From positions 248,001-312,000 of the forward strand of contig NZ_FTOA01000004.1 in assembly GCF_900156605.1 (NCBI RefSeq): DNA of 64,000 nt, read 5' to 3'. The DNA is from Insolitispirillum peregrinum (GTDB lineage Bacteria; Pseudomonadota; Alphaproteobacteria; Rhodospirillales; Rhodospirillaceae). Below are positions 53,587 through 63,395 of the stretch, in pieces (the first letter of the stretch is position 1; each line of letters begins with the position of its first letter). Position numbers and translations under genes: made by a program. The notes below the pieces were generated by a model. That model searched no databases and was not told the origin of the DNA. It worked only from the letters and a program-made list of their open reading frames with translations.

Positions 53587-54302
53587 TACAGATGGCAGAA
53601 AAACGCCTGCGAGGCGGGACCGTAGGCAAACCACGGCTCGACCGTGATGCCCGTGCTTTCGGTGAATTCGCGCAAGGCCCGCCGCTCGCCGTGGGCATTG
53701 CTGGCGCGGAACAGGTTGTAGTCATCCATCAACAGCACCGTCCCCTGCACCAGCCGGGGGCGGATGACCCGCAGGGCATCAACCGCCGAGGCGTAGAGGT
53801 CGCAATCAATGTGGACCACCGCCGCCGGAGCCGCTCCGATCTGGTCGGCCGTCTCGGCAAACAGGCCGGGGATGAAACGCGCGGTCGGCTCGGTCAGCCC
53901 GGCAATGGCACAGCGGCGGCGAACCAGCTCAAGGCTGGTCTGAAAGCTGCCGGTGGCCAGGGTGTCTTCACCCTCGGCATTGTCCGGCATGCCGCAGTAG
54001 GTATCAAAGGCGTAAAAGACCGGCCTGTGCCGCAGAAACTCGGCAACGGTGCCGGTGCGCTCGAACGGCAGGCTGTCGGATCGTTCCAGCCGGTTACGGA
54101 AAAACCGCCATGACAGCCAGCTATTGAACAGCGACGCCCCCTGATAAACGCCGAACTCGTAGTAATCGCCGCTCAACTGGGTGGCATGAACATAGCCCCA
54201 CGCCCGATGCAACGCCCCCAGCGCATCATTCCGTTGCAGGCTGGCCGCAATCCGCCATTGGCGATAACGGATTTTCAGGGTGTCTTTCAGATGGTGAAGC
54301 AT
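53586..54302 (-). CDS. TylF/MycF-type methyltransferase-like protein
   Basis: In this 238-residue protein the segment GDYYEFGVYQGASL is the SAM-binding motif I of the TylF (macrocin O-methyltransferase) family. FYAFDTYCGMPDN corresponds to the acidic end of strand 2, and VVHIDCDLYASAVDALRVIRPRLVQGTVLLMDDY to the metal-binding part. Such proteins methylate sugars or polyketides, but here no biosynthetic cluster is present and the natural substrate is unknown. It converges on clpB. Confidence 0.82.
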   Translation of the reverse strand: MLHHLKDTLKIRYRQWRIAASLQRNDALGALHRAWGYVHATQLSGDYYEFGVYQGASLFNSWLSWRFFRNRLERSDSLPFERTGTVAEFLRHRPVFYAFDTYCGMPDNAEGEDTLATGSFQTSLELVRRRCAIAGLTEPTARFIPGLFAETADQIGAAPAAVVHIDCDLYASAVDALRVIRPRLVQGTVLLMDDYNLFRASNAHGERRALREFTESTGITVEPWFAYGPASQAFFCHL

Positions 54303-54328
54303 TACCGGGAACTTTCTGCCGCAACGAG

Positions 54329-54364
54329 AAACGGCACCCCGCCGTCAAGGGAGGGGTGCCGTTT
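54329..54364 (-). terminator. Terminator of the efflux operon
   Basis: A perfect 12-bp stem AAACGGCACCCC/GGGGTGCCGTTT with a 12-base loop lies 48 bases after the outer-membrane channel gene. The tail is only weakly T-rich. Confidence 0.6.
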
Positions 54365-54412
54365 GCAACTATGGGCGAAAGGATAAAACCTTACAACCCT
54401 TGAGGAGACGGG

Positions 54413-55837
54413 TCAGGAGCGACCGCCGCCCAGCACCTTGTACAGGGTGACCAGATTGGACAGGCGCGACACCTGCACCGACACCAGATCCTGCTGGGCG
54501 CTGTACAGCGAGCGCTGGGAATCGAGCACCGTCAGATAGCTGTCGATGCCGCGATCATAACGCGCCTGCGACAGGCGATAGCTGGTCTGGGTGGCATCGA
54601 CCAGATTCTGCTGCGACTGCATCTGTTCGGTCAGCGTCCCCTTGGCAGCCAGAGCATCGGCCACTTCGCGGAAAGCGGTCTGAATGCTCTTTTCATAGCT
54701 CGCCACCGCGATGTCACGGCTGGCCTTGGCGCTGTCGAGGTTGGCCTGATTCTTCCCGGCGTCAAAGATCGGCAGAGTGGCCGACGGACCGAACGACCAT
54801 GCCTTGGCCGCACCGGTGAACAACTGATCCAGCGACAGGCTGGACAGGCCAAAGGCACCGGTCAGCGAGATGCTGGGGAAAAACGCCGCCCGTGCCGCAC
54901 CGATGTTGGCATTGGCCGATTTCAGCGAATGTTCGGCCTGCATGATGTCCGGACGACGCAGCAGCACGTCAGACGGCATACCCACCGGCAGATCGGCGAC
55001 CAGCGCCACCTGATCCAGCTCGCCCGGCAGGGTGGCGAGGTCCACCGGCTGCCCCAGCAGCAGGGCCAGAGCGTTGCGGTCCTGTTCGACCTGACGCTGA
55101 TAGATCGAGCGGTTGACCCGCGCCGTTTCAACGGCGGTGCGGGCCTGCGCCAGATCAAGTTCCGAGCTGACACCGCTGTCAAAGCTGCGCTGCACCAGCT
55201 CCAGCGAGGTCAGACGGGTCTGCAGGGTTTCTTCGGTCAGCGCCAACAGCTTGCGATCCCCCAGCAGGGTCAGGTAAGCGTTGGAAACCTCGGCAATCAG
55301 CGAAATTTTGGTCGAAGCGGCGGCTTCCTCGGTGGCGAGGTAACTTTCCAGCGCCGCGTCGTTCAGGCTGCGCACCCGGCCAAAGAAATCCAGCTCGAAC
55401 GACGACACGCCGAGATTGGCACTCACCGAGCGCGAGGTGTTCGACGCCTGCGGCATCTGGCTGCTGGAGGCCTTGGAGGTGCGGGCCACCGTCTCGCCCG
55501 CGTTGGCGCTGACGTTGGGTACCAGCGCCGATTCCTGCACCCGATAGGTCGCACGGGCGACGTCAATGTTCAGGATCGCCACTCGCAGGTCACGGTTGTT
55601 GTCGAGCGCGGTCTGGATCAGGCCCTGCAGGGTGCTGTCGGTGAAGAAGCTCTTCCACGAGACATCACTCCACACGGCAGCCCCGGCTTGCGCGGGGGAT
55701 GCCTTGGTGGCCGGACCGGTGGGCCAGCTTTGCGGCACCGGCATGTCGGGCCGCTGGTAATCCGGTGCCAGAGAACACCCTGCCAGCAGGGCGGCGGCAC
55801 ACGTTGTGAGAAGGGCAGTTTTAAACGTCATTGTCAT
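54413..55837 (-). CDS. RND efflux outer-membrane lipoprotein channel (OprM/NodT type)
   Basis: This 474-residue protein has a lipoprotein signal with lipobox LLAGC near residue 20 and the opening SLAPDYQRPDMPVPQSWP of the NodT/OprM family. Two long alpha-barrel repeats are visible (for example LYSAQQDLVSVQVSRLSNLV at the C-terminus). It forms the exit duct of the tripartite pump encoded upstream. The ATGs at 55837 and 55831 are both possible starts. It is separated from the RND gene by 124 bases carrying two repeats, wider than the 15 bases between the pump and adaptor genes. Confidence 0.93.
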   Translation of the reverse strand: MTMTFKTALLTTCAAALLAGCSLAPDYQRPDMPVPQSWPTGPATKASPAQAGAAVWSDVSWKSFFTDSTLQGLIQTALDNNRDLRVAILNIDVARATYRVQESALVPNVSANAGETVARTSKASSSQMPQASNTSRSVSANLGVSSFELDFFGRVRSLNDAALESYLATEEAAASTKISLIAEVSNAYLTLLGDRKLLALTEETLQTRLTSLELVQRSFDSGVSSELDLAQARTAVETARVNRSIYQRQVEQDRNALALLLGQPVDLATLPGELDQVALVADLPVGMPSDVLLRRPDIMQAEHSLKSANANIGAARAAFFPSISLTGAFGLSSLSLDQLFTGAAKAWSFGPSATLPIFDAGKNQANLDSAKASRDIAVASYEKSIQTAFREVADALAAKGTLTEQMQSQQNLVDATQTSYRLSQARYDRGIDSYLTVLDSQRSLYSAQQDLVSVQVSRLSNLVTLYKVLGGGRS

Positions 55838-55855
55838 TCTTTCGCGGTGTGCTGG

Positions 55856-55957
55856 AGCAAATCCCGGGCAAGGGGAACAGCTGCGACAACGTATTTTCGT
55901 ACAGAAACAGGAAACCAGAGCATTTTGCGGGCGATGGAAAGACCGCAAAATGCTCTG
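55856..55957. repeat. Repeat family A (copy 5) followed by family D (copy 2)
   Basis: Family A (55856-55898) is partly degraded. Family D (55916-55957) has a perfect 15-bp stem CAGAGCATTTTGCGG/CCGCAAAATGCTCTG. Order and spacing match 35689-35791. It lies inside the efflux operon, between the RND and channel genes. Confidence 0.75.
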
Positions 55958-55961
55958 TCCA

Positions 55962-58900
55962 TCAGGCGGCCGGAGTGTCAGGCGACGCGGCAGACTCTTC
56001 GCTTTCGTGCGGGCGCTTTTTGGCGAAATAGCGCAGCACCAGAACAAAGAACAGCGGCACGAAGAAAATCGCCAGCACGGTGGCACTGATCATACCGCCC
56101 ATCACGCCCACGCCAATGGCATTTTGCGCCCCCGAGCCCGCACCGTGGGCAATCGCCAACGGCAGCACGCCAAGGATGAAGGCCAGCGAGGTCATCAGGA
56201 TCGGGCGCAGACGCTGACCGGCGGCTTCGATGGCCGCTTCGACCAGTGATTTTTTCTCCCGCTCGTAAATTTCCTTGGCGAATTCGACAATCAGAATGGC
56301 GTTTTTCGCCGCCAGACCGATGGTGGTCAGCATCCCCACCTGGAAATAAACGTCGTTCGACAGTCCACGCATCGACACCGCCGCAACGGCCCCCAGCACC
56401 CCCAGCGGCACCACCAGCATCACCGAGAACGGGATCGACCAGCTTTCGTACAAGGCGGCAAGGCAGAGGAACACTACCAGAATTGAAATGGCGTACAGGG
56501 CGGGTGCCTGAGCTCCGGCCATGCGTTCTTCATAGGACAGACCGGTCCACGACAGCGAGATTCCCGGCGGCAGTTGCTTGGCAATGCCTTCCATGATCGC
56601 CATCGCCTCGCCCGAGGAATGCCCCGGTGCCGGAGCCCCCATGATTTCACGCGACGGCATGCCGTTATAGCGTTCAAGCTGCGGCGAACCATAGGTCCAC
56701 TTGCTGGTCATGAAGGTCGAGAAACGCACCATTTCACCGGCACTGTTGCGTACTTCCCAGCGATTCAGGTCATCAGCCTGCATGCGGTACGGGGCATCTG
56801 CCTGCAGATAGACCTTTTTGACGCGACCGTTATCCATGAAGTCGTTGACGTAGGACGACCCCCAGGCGGTGGACATGGTGGTGTTGATGTCAGACAGCGA
56901 CACCCCCAGCGCACTGGCCTTTTCACGGTCAACGTTGACCTTGAACTGCGGGGTATCTTCCAGCCCGTTCGGGCGCACGCCGATCAGGGCCGGATTCTGC
57001 GAGGCCATCCCCAGCATCATGTTGCGCGCCTGCATCAGCTTTTCATGGCCGAGGCCGCCGCGATCCTGCAATTGCAAGTCAAAGCCCGAGGCGTTACCCA
57101 GTTCGGTCACCGCTGGCGGGGTAAAGGCAAAGATCATCGCATCCTTGACCGTCGACAGCGCGCCCATGGCCTTACGGGCAATGAACGCCGCCTTCTGGTC
57201 CGGGCGCTGACGCTCGTCCCAGTCCTTCAGCTTCACGAAGCCCAGACCAGAGTTCTGACCACGGCCCGAGAAGCTGAATCCGGCAACGGTGAAGATGCTG
57301 CTGACGTTGTCTTTTTCCACATTCAGGAAATAGTCTTCCACCGAACGCAGGGCGGTCAGCGTGCGTTCCTGGCTGGCGCTGGCCGGGGTCGACACCTGCA
57401 TGAACATGATGCCCTGGTCTTCGTCGGGCAGGAAGGCACTGGGAAGGCGCACGAACAGGAAGCCCAGCGCCACCAGCAGCGCAATGTAGATGCCGACAAA
57501 GCGCACCGGGCGTTTCAGCACGCCGGTCACTCCACGGGTATAGCGGTCACGGCTGGCATCAAAGGCACGGTTGAACCAGCCGAAAAAGCCCTTCTTTTCC
57601 CACGCGTGGCCGGGCTCGACCGGCTTCAGGATGGTGGCGCACAACGCCGGAGTCAGCACCAGAGCCACCAGCACCGACAGGGCCATTGCGGACACCAGCG
57701 TCAACGAAAACTGCCGGTAAATGGCCCCGGTCGAACCGCTGAAGAAGGCCATCGGCACAAACACCGCCGACAGCACCAGCGCAATGCCGATCAGCGCGCC
57801 AGTGATCTGGCCCATCGATTTGCGAGTGGCTTCTTTCGGGGACAACCCCTCTTCGCTCATCACGCGCTCAACGTTTTCCACCACCACGATCGCATCATCG
57901 ACCAGCAGGCCGATCGCCAGCACCATGGCGAACATGGTCAGGGTATTGATGCTGAATCCGCAGGCCGCCAGCACCCCAAAGGTCCCCAGCAACACCACCG
58001 GCACGGCGATGGTCGGGATCAGGGTGGCGCGGAAATTCTGCAGGAACAGGTACATCACGAAGAACACCAGCACGATGGCTTCGATCAGTGTCTTGACCAC
58101 TTCTTCAATCGAGATTTTCACGAACGGCGTGGTGTCATAGGGGAACACCGCATCGACGCCCTCGGGGAAGAACGGTTTCAGTTCGGCAAAGCGCACCCGC
58201 ACCGATTCGGCGGTGTTCAGGGCGTTGGCACCGGTGGCCAGCTTGACCGCCAGACCGGCGGCAGGCTTGCCGTTATAGCGGGCCGAAGTGTCATAGCTTT
58301 CCGAGCCGAGCTCGATGCGGGCGATGTCCTTCAGGCGCACCTGCGACCCGTCACTGTTGACCTTCAGCAGGATGTTGCCGAACTGCTCGGGGGTTTCCAG
58401 ACGGCTCTGGGCCGAAATGGTGGCGTTGATCATCTGGCCCGGCACCGATGGCGTGCCGCCGATCTGACCGGCAGACACTTCACTGTTCTGCGCCGTCAGG
58501 GCCGCCGTGATATCGGATACGGCCAGCTTGTAGCTGATCATCTTGTCCGGGTTCAGCCAGATCCGCATGGCAGCCTGCGAGCCGAACACGGTGACTTCGC
58601 CGACGCCCGGCAGACGGCTGACATCGTCCTGCACGCGCGACACCAGATAGTCGGCCAGTTGCTGGGCGGTCAGCTTGCCGTCCGTTGACACCAGGCCCAC
58701 CACCATCAGGAAGTTCTTGGTCGCCTTGGCAACGCGCACCCCCTGGCTCTGCACCACCGCCGGCAACAGCGGCATGGCCAGCTGCAGCTTGTTCTGCACC
58801 TGCACCTGCGCGATGTCGGGGTTGGCTTTGGGTTCAAAGGTCAGGGTGATGCTGACGTTCCCCGCCGAGTCTGAGGTCGAGGACATGTAGCGAAGGTTAT

Positions 58901-59117
58901 CAATCCCGTTCATCTTCTGCTCGATGACCTGTGTCACCGAGTTTTCCAGCGTCTGCGCCGATGCACCGGGATAGGAGGCGGAAATCTGCACCGATGGCGG
59001 TGCAATACGGGGATACTGTTCGATCGGCAGGCTGAGGATCGACAACGCCCCCGCCAGCATGATCACGATGGCGATCACCCACGCAAAGACGGGGCGATCA
59101 ATGAAAAAACGCGCCAT
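55962..59117 (-). CDS. RND multidrug efflux transporter (HAE1, AcrB-like)
   Basis: This 1051-residue inner-membrane pump has twelve membrane helices and two large periplasmic loops. The proton-relay aspartates are in [17 protein letters not shown] in helix 4. The N-terminus [21 protein letters not shown] and the segment [23 protein letters not shown] are family signatures. AcrB-type pumps export hydrophobic drugs, dyes and detergents using the proton gradient. It follows the adaptor gene by 15 bases. Confidence 0.97.
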   Translation of the reverse strand: MARFFIDRPVFAWVIAIVIMLAGALSILSLPIEQYPRIAPPSVQISASYPGASAQTLENSVTQVIEQKMNGIDNLRYMSSTSDSAGNVSITLTFEPKANPDIAQVQVQNKLQLAMPLLPAVVQSQGVRVAKATKNFLMVVGLVSTDGKLTAQQLADYLVSRVQDDVSRLPGVGEVTVFGSQAAMRIWLNPDKMISYKLAVSDITAALTAQNSEVSAGQIGGTPSVPGQMINATISAQSRLETPEQFGNILLKVNSDGSQVRLKDIARIELGSESYDTSARYNGKPAAGLAVKLATGANALNTAESVRVRFAELKPFFPEGVDAVFPYDTTPFVKISIEEVVKTLIEAIVLVFFVMYLFLQNFRATLIPTIAVPVVLLGTFGVLAACGFSINTLTMFAMVLAIGLLVDDAIVVVENVERVMSEEGLSPKEATRKSMGQITGALIGIALVLSAVFVPMAFFSGSTGAIYRQFSLTLVSAMALSVLVALVLTPALCATILKPVEPGHAWEKKGFFGWFNRAFDASRDRYTRGVTGVLKRPVRFVGIYIALLVALGFLFVRLPSAFLPDEDQGIMFMQVSTPASASQERTLTALRSVEDYFLNVEKDNVSSIFTVAGFSFSGRGQNSGLGFVKLKDWDERQRPDQKAAFIARKAMGALSTVKDAMIFAFTPPAVTELGNASGFDLQLQDRGGLGHEKLMQARNMMLGMASQNPALIGVRPNGLEDTPQFKVNVDREKASALGVSLSDINTTMSTAWGSSYVNDFMDNGRVKKVYLQADAPYRMQADDLNRWEVRNSAGEMVRFSTFMTSKWTYGSPQLERYNGMPSREIMGAPAPGHSSGEAMAIMEGIAKQLPPGISLSWTGLSYEERMAGAQAPALYAISILVVFLCLAALYESWSIPFSVMLVVPLGVLGAVAAVSMRGLSNDVYFQVGMLTTIGLAAKNAILIVEFAKEIYEREKKSLVEAAIEAAGQRLRPILMTSLAFILGVLPLAIAHGAGSGAQNAIGVGVMGGMISATVLAIFFVPLFFVLVLRYFAKKRPHESEESAASPDTPAA

Positions 59118-59132
59118 GGGGCGGACCTCCGG

Positions 59133-60332
59133 TTACTTCTGCCCAGCGGCAGCAGGCGCAGCCTGCCCCGCCGGAGCAGCGGCTGCGGTGGGATCGACCG
59201 GACGGACTTCGGCACCGGCACGGATTTTTTGCAGACCTTCGATCACAATACGCTCGCCCGCCTGCAGACCACTGTTGACCAGCCAGGCATCCCCGACCGC
59301 CTGCGTGGCCTGAATCGGACGGGTGGCAACCTTGTTGTCAGCCCCGACAACCCACACCGCCGCCGAGCCATCCGGCAGACGCACCGTTGCCCGTTGCGGC
59401 ACCAGCAAGGCATTCTCGCGCACGCCCTGTTCGACGCGGGCACGGACGAACAGGCCCGGATACAGTTCCTTGTCCGGGTTGGGGAACACCGCCCGAACCT
59501 GCACCGCCCCGGTGGTTTCGTCCACCGTCACGTCGGCAAACTGCAACTGACCGTTATGCTTGTAGGCCTGGGTCGAACCATCAAGGGTCAACGTTACCGG
59601 CGCCTGATCAGCCTGGCCCTTTTGCAGCAGACCGGCAGATACCGCCTGCCGCAGACGCATCAGGTCGGAGCTGGACTGGCTGACATCGACATAAATCGGG
59701 TCAAGCTGGGTAAGAGTCGACATCGGGGTGGTCTGGTTGGCGGTCACCAACGCCCCTTCGGTGATGGCCGACTTGCCGATGCGGCCGCTGATCGGTGCAT
59801 AGACCTTGGTGTATTCCAGATTGATTTTGGCGGTATCAACAGCGGCCTGCGCCACCATGATGTCGGCCTTGGCCTGATCCAGGCTGGCAACGGCGTCGTC
59901 GTAGTCCTGTTTGGACACGGCGTTGATCTTCACCAGATCGGCATAACGGGCGGCCTTGGCTTCGACCGATTTGGCAGTTGCGCGCGCCTTGGCCAGATCG
60001 GCCATCGCGCTTTGCACCGCCGCCTGATAGGTCGAGGGGTCAATCTGGTACAGCTGCTGTCCGGCCTGGACTTCGCTGCCTTCGGTAAACAGGCGCTTCA
60101 GTACGATGCCGCTCACCTGCGGACGCACTTCGGCAACGCGATAGGCAGCGGTGCGGCCCGGCAGGTCGGTGTACAGCGGGACCGTCTGTGTTGCCAGCGT
60201 CTGCACTGTCACTTCCGGCGGCGGCGGAGCCGCCGGGGCGGCGCCTTGTTGTTGCTGGTTGTCACAGGCAGCGACAGCCAAAGCCAGCGAGAGCACAAAC
60301 GGGAGGAAGACGGCTTTGGACGGGAGGGGCAT
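59133..60332 (-). CDS. RND efflux periplasmic adaptor (membrane fusion protein)
   Basis: This 399-residue lipoprotein has a signal with the Cys in LALAVAACDNQ. VRPQVSGIVLKRLFTEGSEVQAGQ and YTKVYAPISGRIGKSAITEGALV are the two halves of the lipoyl domain, separated by a coiled-coil hairpin (about residues 100-160). The barrel domain contains YVDVSQSSSDLM. It is the first gene of the efflux operon, transcribed from a promoter that overlaps a palindromic operator, and is divergent from a TetR gene. Confidence 0.95.
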   Translation of the reverse strand: MPLPSKAVFLPFVLSLALAVAACDNQQQQGAAPAAPPPPEVTVQTLATQTVPLYTDLPGRTAAYRVAEVRPQVSGIVLKRLFTEGSEVQAGQQLYQIDPSTYQAAVQSAMADLAKARATAKSVEAKAARYADLVKINAVSKQDYDDAVASLDQAKADIMVAQAAVDTAKINLEYTKVYAPISGRIGKSAITEGALVTANQTTPMSTLTQLDPIYVDVSQSSSDLMRLRQAVSAGLLQKGQADQAPVTLTLDGSTQAYKHNGQLQFADVTVDETTGAVQVRAVFPNPDKELYPGLFVRARVEQGVRENALLVPQRATVRLPDGSAAVWVVGADNKVATRPIQATQAVGDAWLVNSGLQAGERIVIEGLQKIRAGAEVRPVDPTAAAAPAGQAAPAAAGQK

Positions 60333-60394
60333 TGCGGTGTTCCCAAACTAAGGAGGTGTCCATCGACGGGGAGTGGACTTTCCACGAAATTGAG

Positions 60395-60426
60395 TGTATC
60401 GTACAGTACAGTACAAAAGCTCGCAA
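60395..60426 (-). promoter_or_regulatory. Efflux-operon promoter with overlapping TetR-type operator
   Basis: On the minus strand TTGCGA (60426-60421), 17 bases, TACGAT (60403-60398). A 21-bp palindrome TGTA-N2-GTAC-A-GTAC-N2-TACA (60395-60415) covers the spacer and -10, as expected for repression by the divergently encoded TetR protein. Confidence 0.75.
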
Positions 60427-60487
60427 GAGCCTTCTTAAAGTGAAAAAGTAGCGAACAGGCCCCCGACAGGGACTGAGGAGACAGCCG

Positions 60488-61108
60488 GTGACCGAAACAA
60501 AACCCCTCACTCGTGGCGAAAGCCGCCGCCAGGCCATGCTGGCAGCGGCAACGGAATTATTCCTCGAGAAGGGCTTTGAGCATACAACCCTCTCCGATAT
60601 CGTTAGCAGATCAAAGGGATCCCGCAGCACTCTCTACGAGCAATTCGGCAACAAGGAAGGCCTGCTGCGGGCCATGATCGAAGACGTAACCAGCGATATC
60701 TGGGCCGTCATCGTGCCGGACGAAAGCCCCCTCCCCTTTACTGAGGAAGCGCTGATCACTCTGGCCCGCCGGTTCGTCACCGCCGCCATGTCGCCACGGG
60801 CGGTTGCCGTGTTCCGCATTCTGGTCACCGAAGGCCCGCGCATGCCGGAAATGGCCCTGTTTTTTCTGGAACGTGGGCCGCGCACCATCGAACGTCTGCT
60901 GGCCGAACGCTTTGCCGAAGCCCTGCGCGACCGCAAGACGGTCGGCACGCCGCAACAACTGGCGCAGGTGTTCATCGGCGGGGTGATGGGAGTCTTTCAT
61001 TCCTACAAGGTGGTCGGTCAATATACCGACGACATCGAAAGCAAGATGAACACCCATATCCCGACAGCCGTTCGCCTGTTCCTGAACGGGATTGAAGAAA
61101 CGCCCTGA
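60488..61108 (+). CDS. TetR-family repressor of the efflux operon (AcrR-like)
   Basis: In this 206-residue protein the N-terminal helix-turn-helix (AATELFLEKGFEHTTLSDIVSRSKGSRSTLYEQFGNKEGLL) is the classic TetR_N domain. The C-terminal half resembles AcrR/TtgR-type ligand domains (AefR-like). It starts at a GTG with GAGGAG upstream. It is divergent from the adaptor gene and a 21-bp palindrome lies between them, so it is almost certainly the local repressor. Its ligand is probably a pump substrate (inference). Confidence 0.93.
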   Translation: MTETKPLTRGESRRQAMLAAATELFLEKGFEHTTLSDIVSRSKGSRSTLYEQFGNKEGLLRAMIEDVTSDIWAVIVPDESPLPFTEEALITLARRFVTAAMSPRAVAVFRILVTEGPRMPEMALFFLERGPRTIERLLAERFAEALRDRKTVGTPQQLAQVFIGGVMGVFHSYKVVGQYTDDIESKMNTHIPTAVRLFLNGIEETP

Positions 61109-61121
61109 CGAGAGCAAAAGC

Positions 61122-61157
61122 AACACCCCCCGTCAGTGCGCTCTGACGGGGGGTGTT
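61122..61157. terminator. Bidirectional hairpin between tetR and the ligase gene
   Basis: A perfect 15-bp stem AACACCCCCCGTCAG/CTGACGGGGGGTGTT with a six-base loop, 13 bases after the TetR stop. A second stem CAGCAGCC/GGCTGCTG follows at about 61160-61190. Confidence 0.7.
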
Positions 61158-61209
61158 CCAGCAGCCGGGGGACAAAACAAGGCTGCTGGTGGGGGGTATC
61201 AGCAACCGG

Positions 61210-62451
61210 TTACTGATAGGTCCGCTGATCGTCGATCACCTTGCCATCGTTGGGCAGGCTGCCCGGTGCCACCAGTTCGATCACCGCAGACAGTTTGGTC
61301 ACCGCCTTCACCGTTGCCGCCACCAGTGCGGTATCAATCGCCTGATCCGTTTCCAGCCGGACGGTCATCGTGTCACGGTTATCCTCGCTGCCGACCACCA
61401 CCCGCGCCTTGTCCAGCCCCGGATGGGCTTTCAGGATCTCTGCCACCTGTTCAGGATGGACGAACATCCCCTTGATCTTGGTGGTCTGATCGGCCCGCCC
61501 CATCCAGCCCGCCAGCCGCATGTTGGTCCGCCCGCACGGGCTGGGACCATCGAGGACTTTCGACAGGTCGCCGGTGGCAAAGCGAATCAGCGGATAGGCC
61601 GCCGACAACAGCGTCACCAGCACTTCCCCGACCTCGCCGACCGGCAGCGGATCGCCGGTTCCGGGGCGGACGATTTCGACAATCACCCCTTCATCCACCA
61701 CCAGCCCGTCACGGGCAGAGGTTTCATAGGCGATCACCCCCAGATCGGCGGTGGCATAAGCCTGATAGACATCGACGCCATATCCGGCCAGCAGCTCACG
61801 CAATGACGGCGGCAAAGCCTCGCCCGACACCAGCGCCTTGGTCAGGGATGCATGATCCAGCCCCAGCTCGCGGCATTTTTCCAGCAGGGTGCGCAAAAAG
61901 CCGGGCGTGCCGCAATAGCCGGTGGTACGCAGGGCGGCCAGCGCCTCGGCCTGCTGCTCGGTCTGGCCGACGCCCGCCGGAAAGACCAGACAGCCCAGCG
62001 CCCGCGCCCCGTCATCAAAAATCCAGCCCCCGGGGGTAAAGTGATAGCTGAACGAGTTGTGCACCAGATCACCGGCGCGGAATCCGGCGGCGTGCAACGC
62101 CCGCGCCGCCCGCCAGAAATTCGGCTCGTTGCCCTGTGGTTCATAGATCGGGCCGGGCGACTGGAACACCCGTCCAATCGCCTCCCCCCGCGCCACCAGC
62201 CCGCCAAACGGCGGCCTGGCTGCCTGCAACGCTTTCAGGGCGCTTTTGCGGGTAACCGGCAACCCGGCCAGCGCCGTGCGCGAGGTAATCGCCAGCGGAT
62301 CAACACCGGCCAGCGCCTGCTGATAAAATTCGGTTGTTGCCTGCGCGTGGGCAATCTGGTCCGGCAAGGCGGCGAACAGTTGCCGTTCGCGCTCAGCCGG
62401 AGAACAGATTTCCAGATCATCAAAATAGGCTGAAAGACCATCCGTGGACAT
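61210..62451 (-). CDS. Phenylacetate-CoA-ligase-like AMP-forming enzyme
   Basis: This 413-residue member of the PaaK-like branch of adenylate-forming enzymes is shorter than canonical acyl-CoA synthetases. The segment YQAYATADLGVIAYET is the adenine/A5 region, GEVGEVLVTLL the A6-like part, and GRADQTTKIKGMFVHPEQV the A8 hinge. A phosphate-binding loop is reduced (VFQSPGPIYEPQG). It lies beside a liv-type ABC transporter, a common pairing for aromatic acid uptake and activation. The ATG at 62451 has AGGGGGG nine bases upstream. Confidence 0.85.
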   Translation of the reverse strand: MSTDGLSAYFDDLEICSPAERERQLFAALPDQIAHAQATTEFYQQALAGVDPLAITSRTALAGLPVTRKSALKALQAARPPFGGLVARGEAIGRVFQSPGPIYEPQGNEPNFWRAARALHAAGFRAGDLVHNSFSYHFTPGGWIFDDGARALGCLVFPAGVGQTEQQAEALAALRTTGYCGTPGFLRTLLEKCRELGLDHASLTKALVSGEALPPSLRELLAGYGVDVYQAYATADLGVIAYETSARDGLVVDEGVIVEIVRPGTGDPLPVGEVGEVLVTLLSAAYPLIRFATGDLSKVLDGPSPCGRTNMRLAGWMGRADQTTKIKGMFVHPEQVAEILKAHPGLDKARVVVGSEDNRDTMTVRLETDQAIDTALVAATVKAVTKLSAVIELVAPGSLPNDGKVIDDQRTYQ

Positions 62452-62481
62452 CAACACGCCCCCCTTTGGTGAAGACCAACG

Positions 62482-63321
62482 TTACAACCAGCGTTTCCGC
62501 CGCCGGTAATGCTTCACATCGCGGAAGCTCTTGCGGTCTTCCCCGGCCATACCGAGGTAGAATTCCTTCACGTCGTCATTTTCGGCCAGCTTGCCCGCCT
62601 CGCCTTCCATTACCACCCGGCCATTCTCCAGAATGTAGCCAAAGGTGGCATAGCGCAGGGCGACCATGGTGTTCTGTTCGGCCAGCAGGAACGACACCCC
62701 TTCCTTTTGGTTGAGGGTGTGGACGATTTCAAAGATTTCATCGACCAGTTGCGGCGCCAGCCCCATCGACGGTTCATCGAGCAAAATCAGCTTTGGGCGA
62801 CTCATCATCGCCCGCCCGATGGCGACCATCTGCTGCTCACCGCCCGAGGTATAGCCTGCCTGACTGCTGCGCCGTTCGCGCAGGCGGGGGAAATAGTCAT
62901 AGACCATTTCCAGATCCTTTTTGATCTCGGCGGACCCGTCACGGCGGGTATAGGCCCCGGTCAGCAGGTTTTCCTCAACGGTCAGATGACCAAAGCAATG
63001 GCGGCCTTCCATCACCTGCACCACGCCCATTTTCACCAGATCGTTGGGAGTCAGCGCATCGACCTGACGGCCCTGATACTCCACCGAGCCTTTGGTGACT
63101 TCGCCGCGTTCGGCACGCAGCAGATTGGAAATGGCTTTCAGGGTGGTGGTCTTGCCCGCGCCGTTGGCCCCCAGCAGGGCCACGATGCCGCCTTCGGGGA
63201 CCGCCAGCGACACCCCTTTCAGCACCAGAATGACGTGGTCGTAGATCACTTCGATATTGTTGACCCGCAGGATCGGCTCGGCGGGGGCGGGCTGGGCAAG
63301 CGGCAACACGGCCTGAGTCAC
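62482..63321 (-). CDS. livF: Branched-chain amino-acid-type ABC transporter ATP-binding protein
   Basis: This 279-residue ATPase has Walker A GANGAGKTTTLKAI, signature YTSGGEQQMVAIGRAMM and Walker B LILLDEPSMGLAP. Overall it matches LivF, with an extra C-terminal tail of about 30 residues rich in Arg, Lys and Tyr. It follows the periplasmic-binding-protein gene by 74 bases and precedes the ligase by 30 bases, so all three are probably one operon. The true substrate may be an aromatic acid rather than an amino acid. Confidence 0.93.
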   Translation of the reverse strand: MTQAVLPLAQPAPAEPILRVNNIEVIYDHVILVLKGVSLAVPEGGIVALLGANGAGKTTTLKAISNLLRAERGEVTKGSVEYQGRQVDALTPNDLVKMGVVQVMEGRHCFGHLTVEENLLTGAYTRRDGSAEIKKDLEMVYDYFPRLRERRSSQAGYTSGGEQQMVAIGRAMMSRPKLILLDEPSMGLAPQLVDEIFEIVHTLNQKEGVSFLLAEQNTMVALRYATFGYILENGRVVMEGEAGKLAENDDVKEFYLGMAGEDRKSFRDVKHYRRRKRWL

Positions 63322-63395
63322 GGCAGCTCTCCTTTGTTGGTCACAGGGTGCTGGTCACGGGGAGGACGCGCAGGCCCTCCCCGATCCGGCCATCC

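Noticed and set aside
56574-58688. A 704-codon plus-strand frame opposite the RND pump
   Set aside because: Antisense shadow rich in His and Arg, with no recognisable motif, overlapping a textbook RND transporter.
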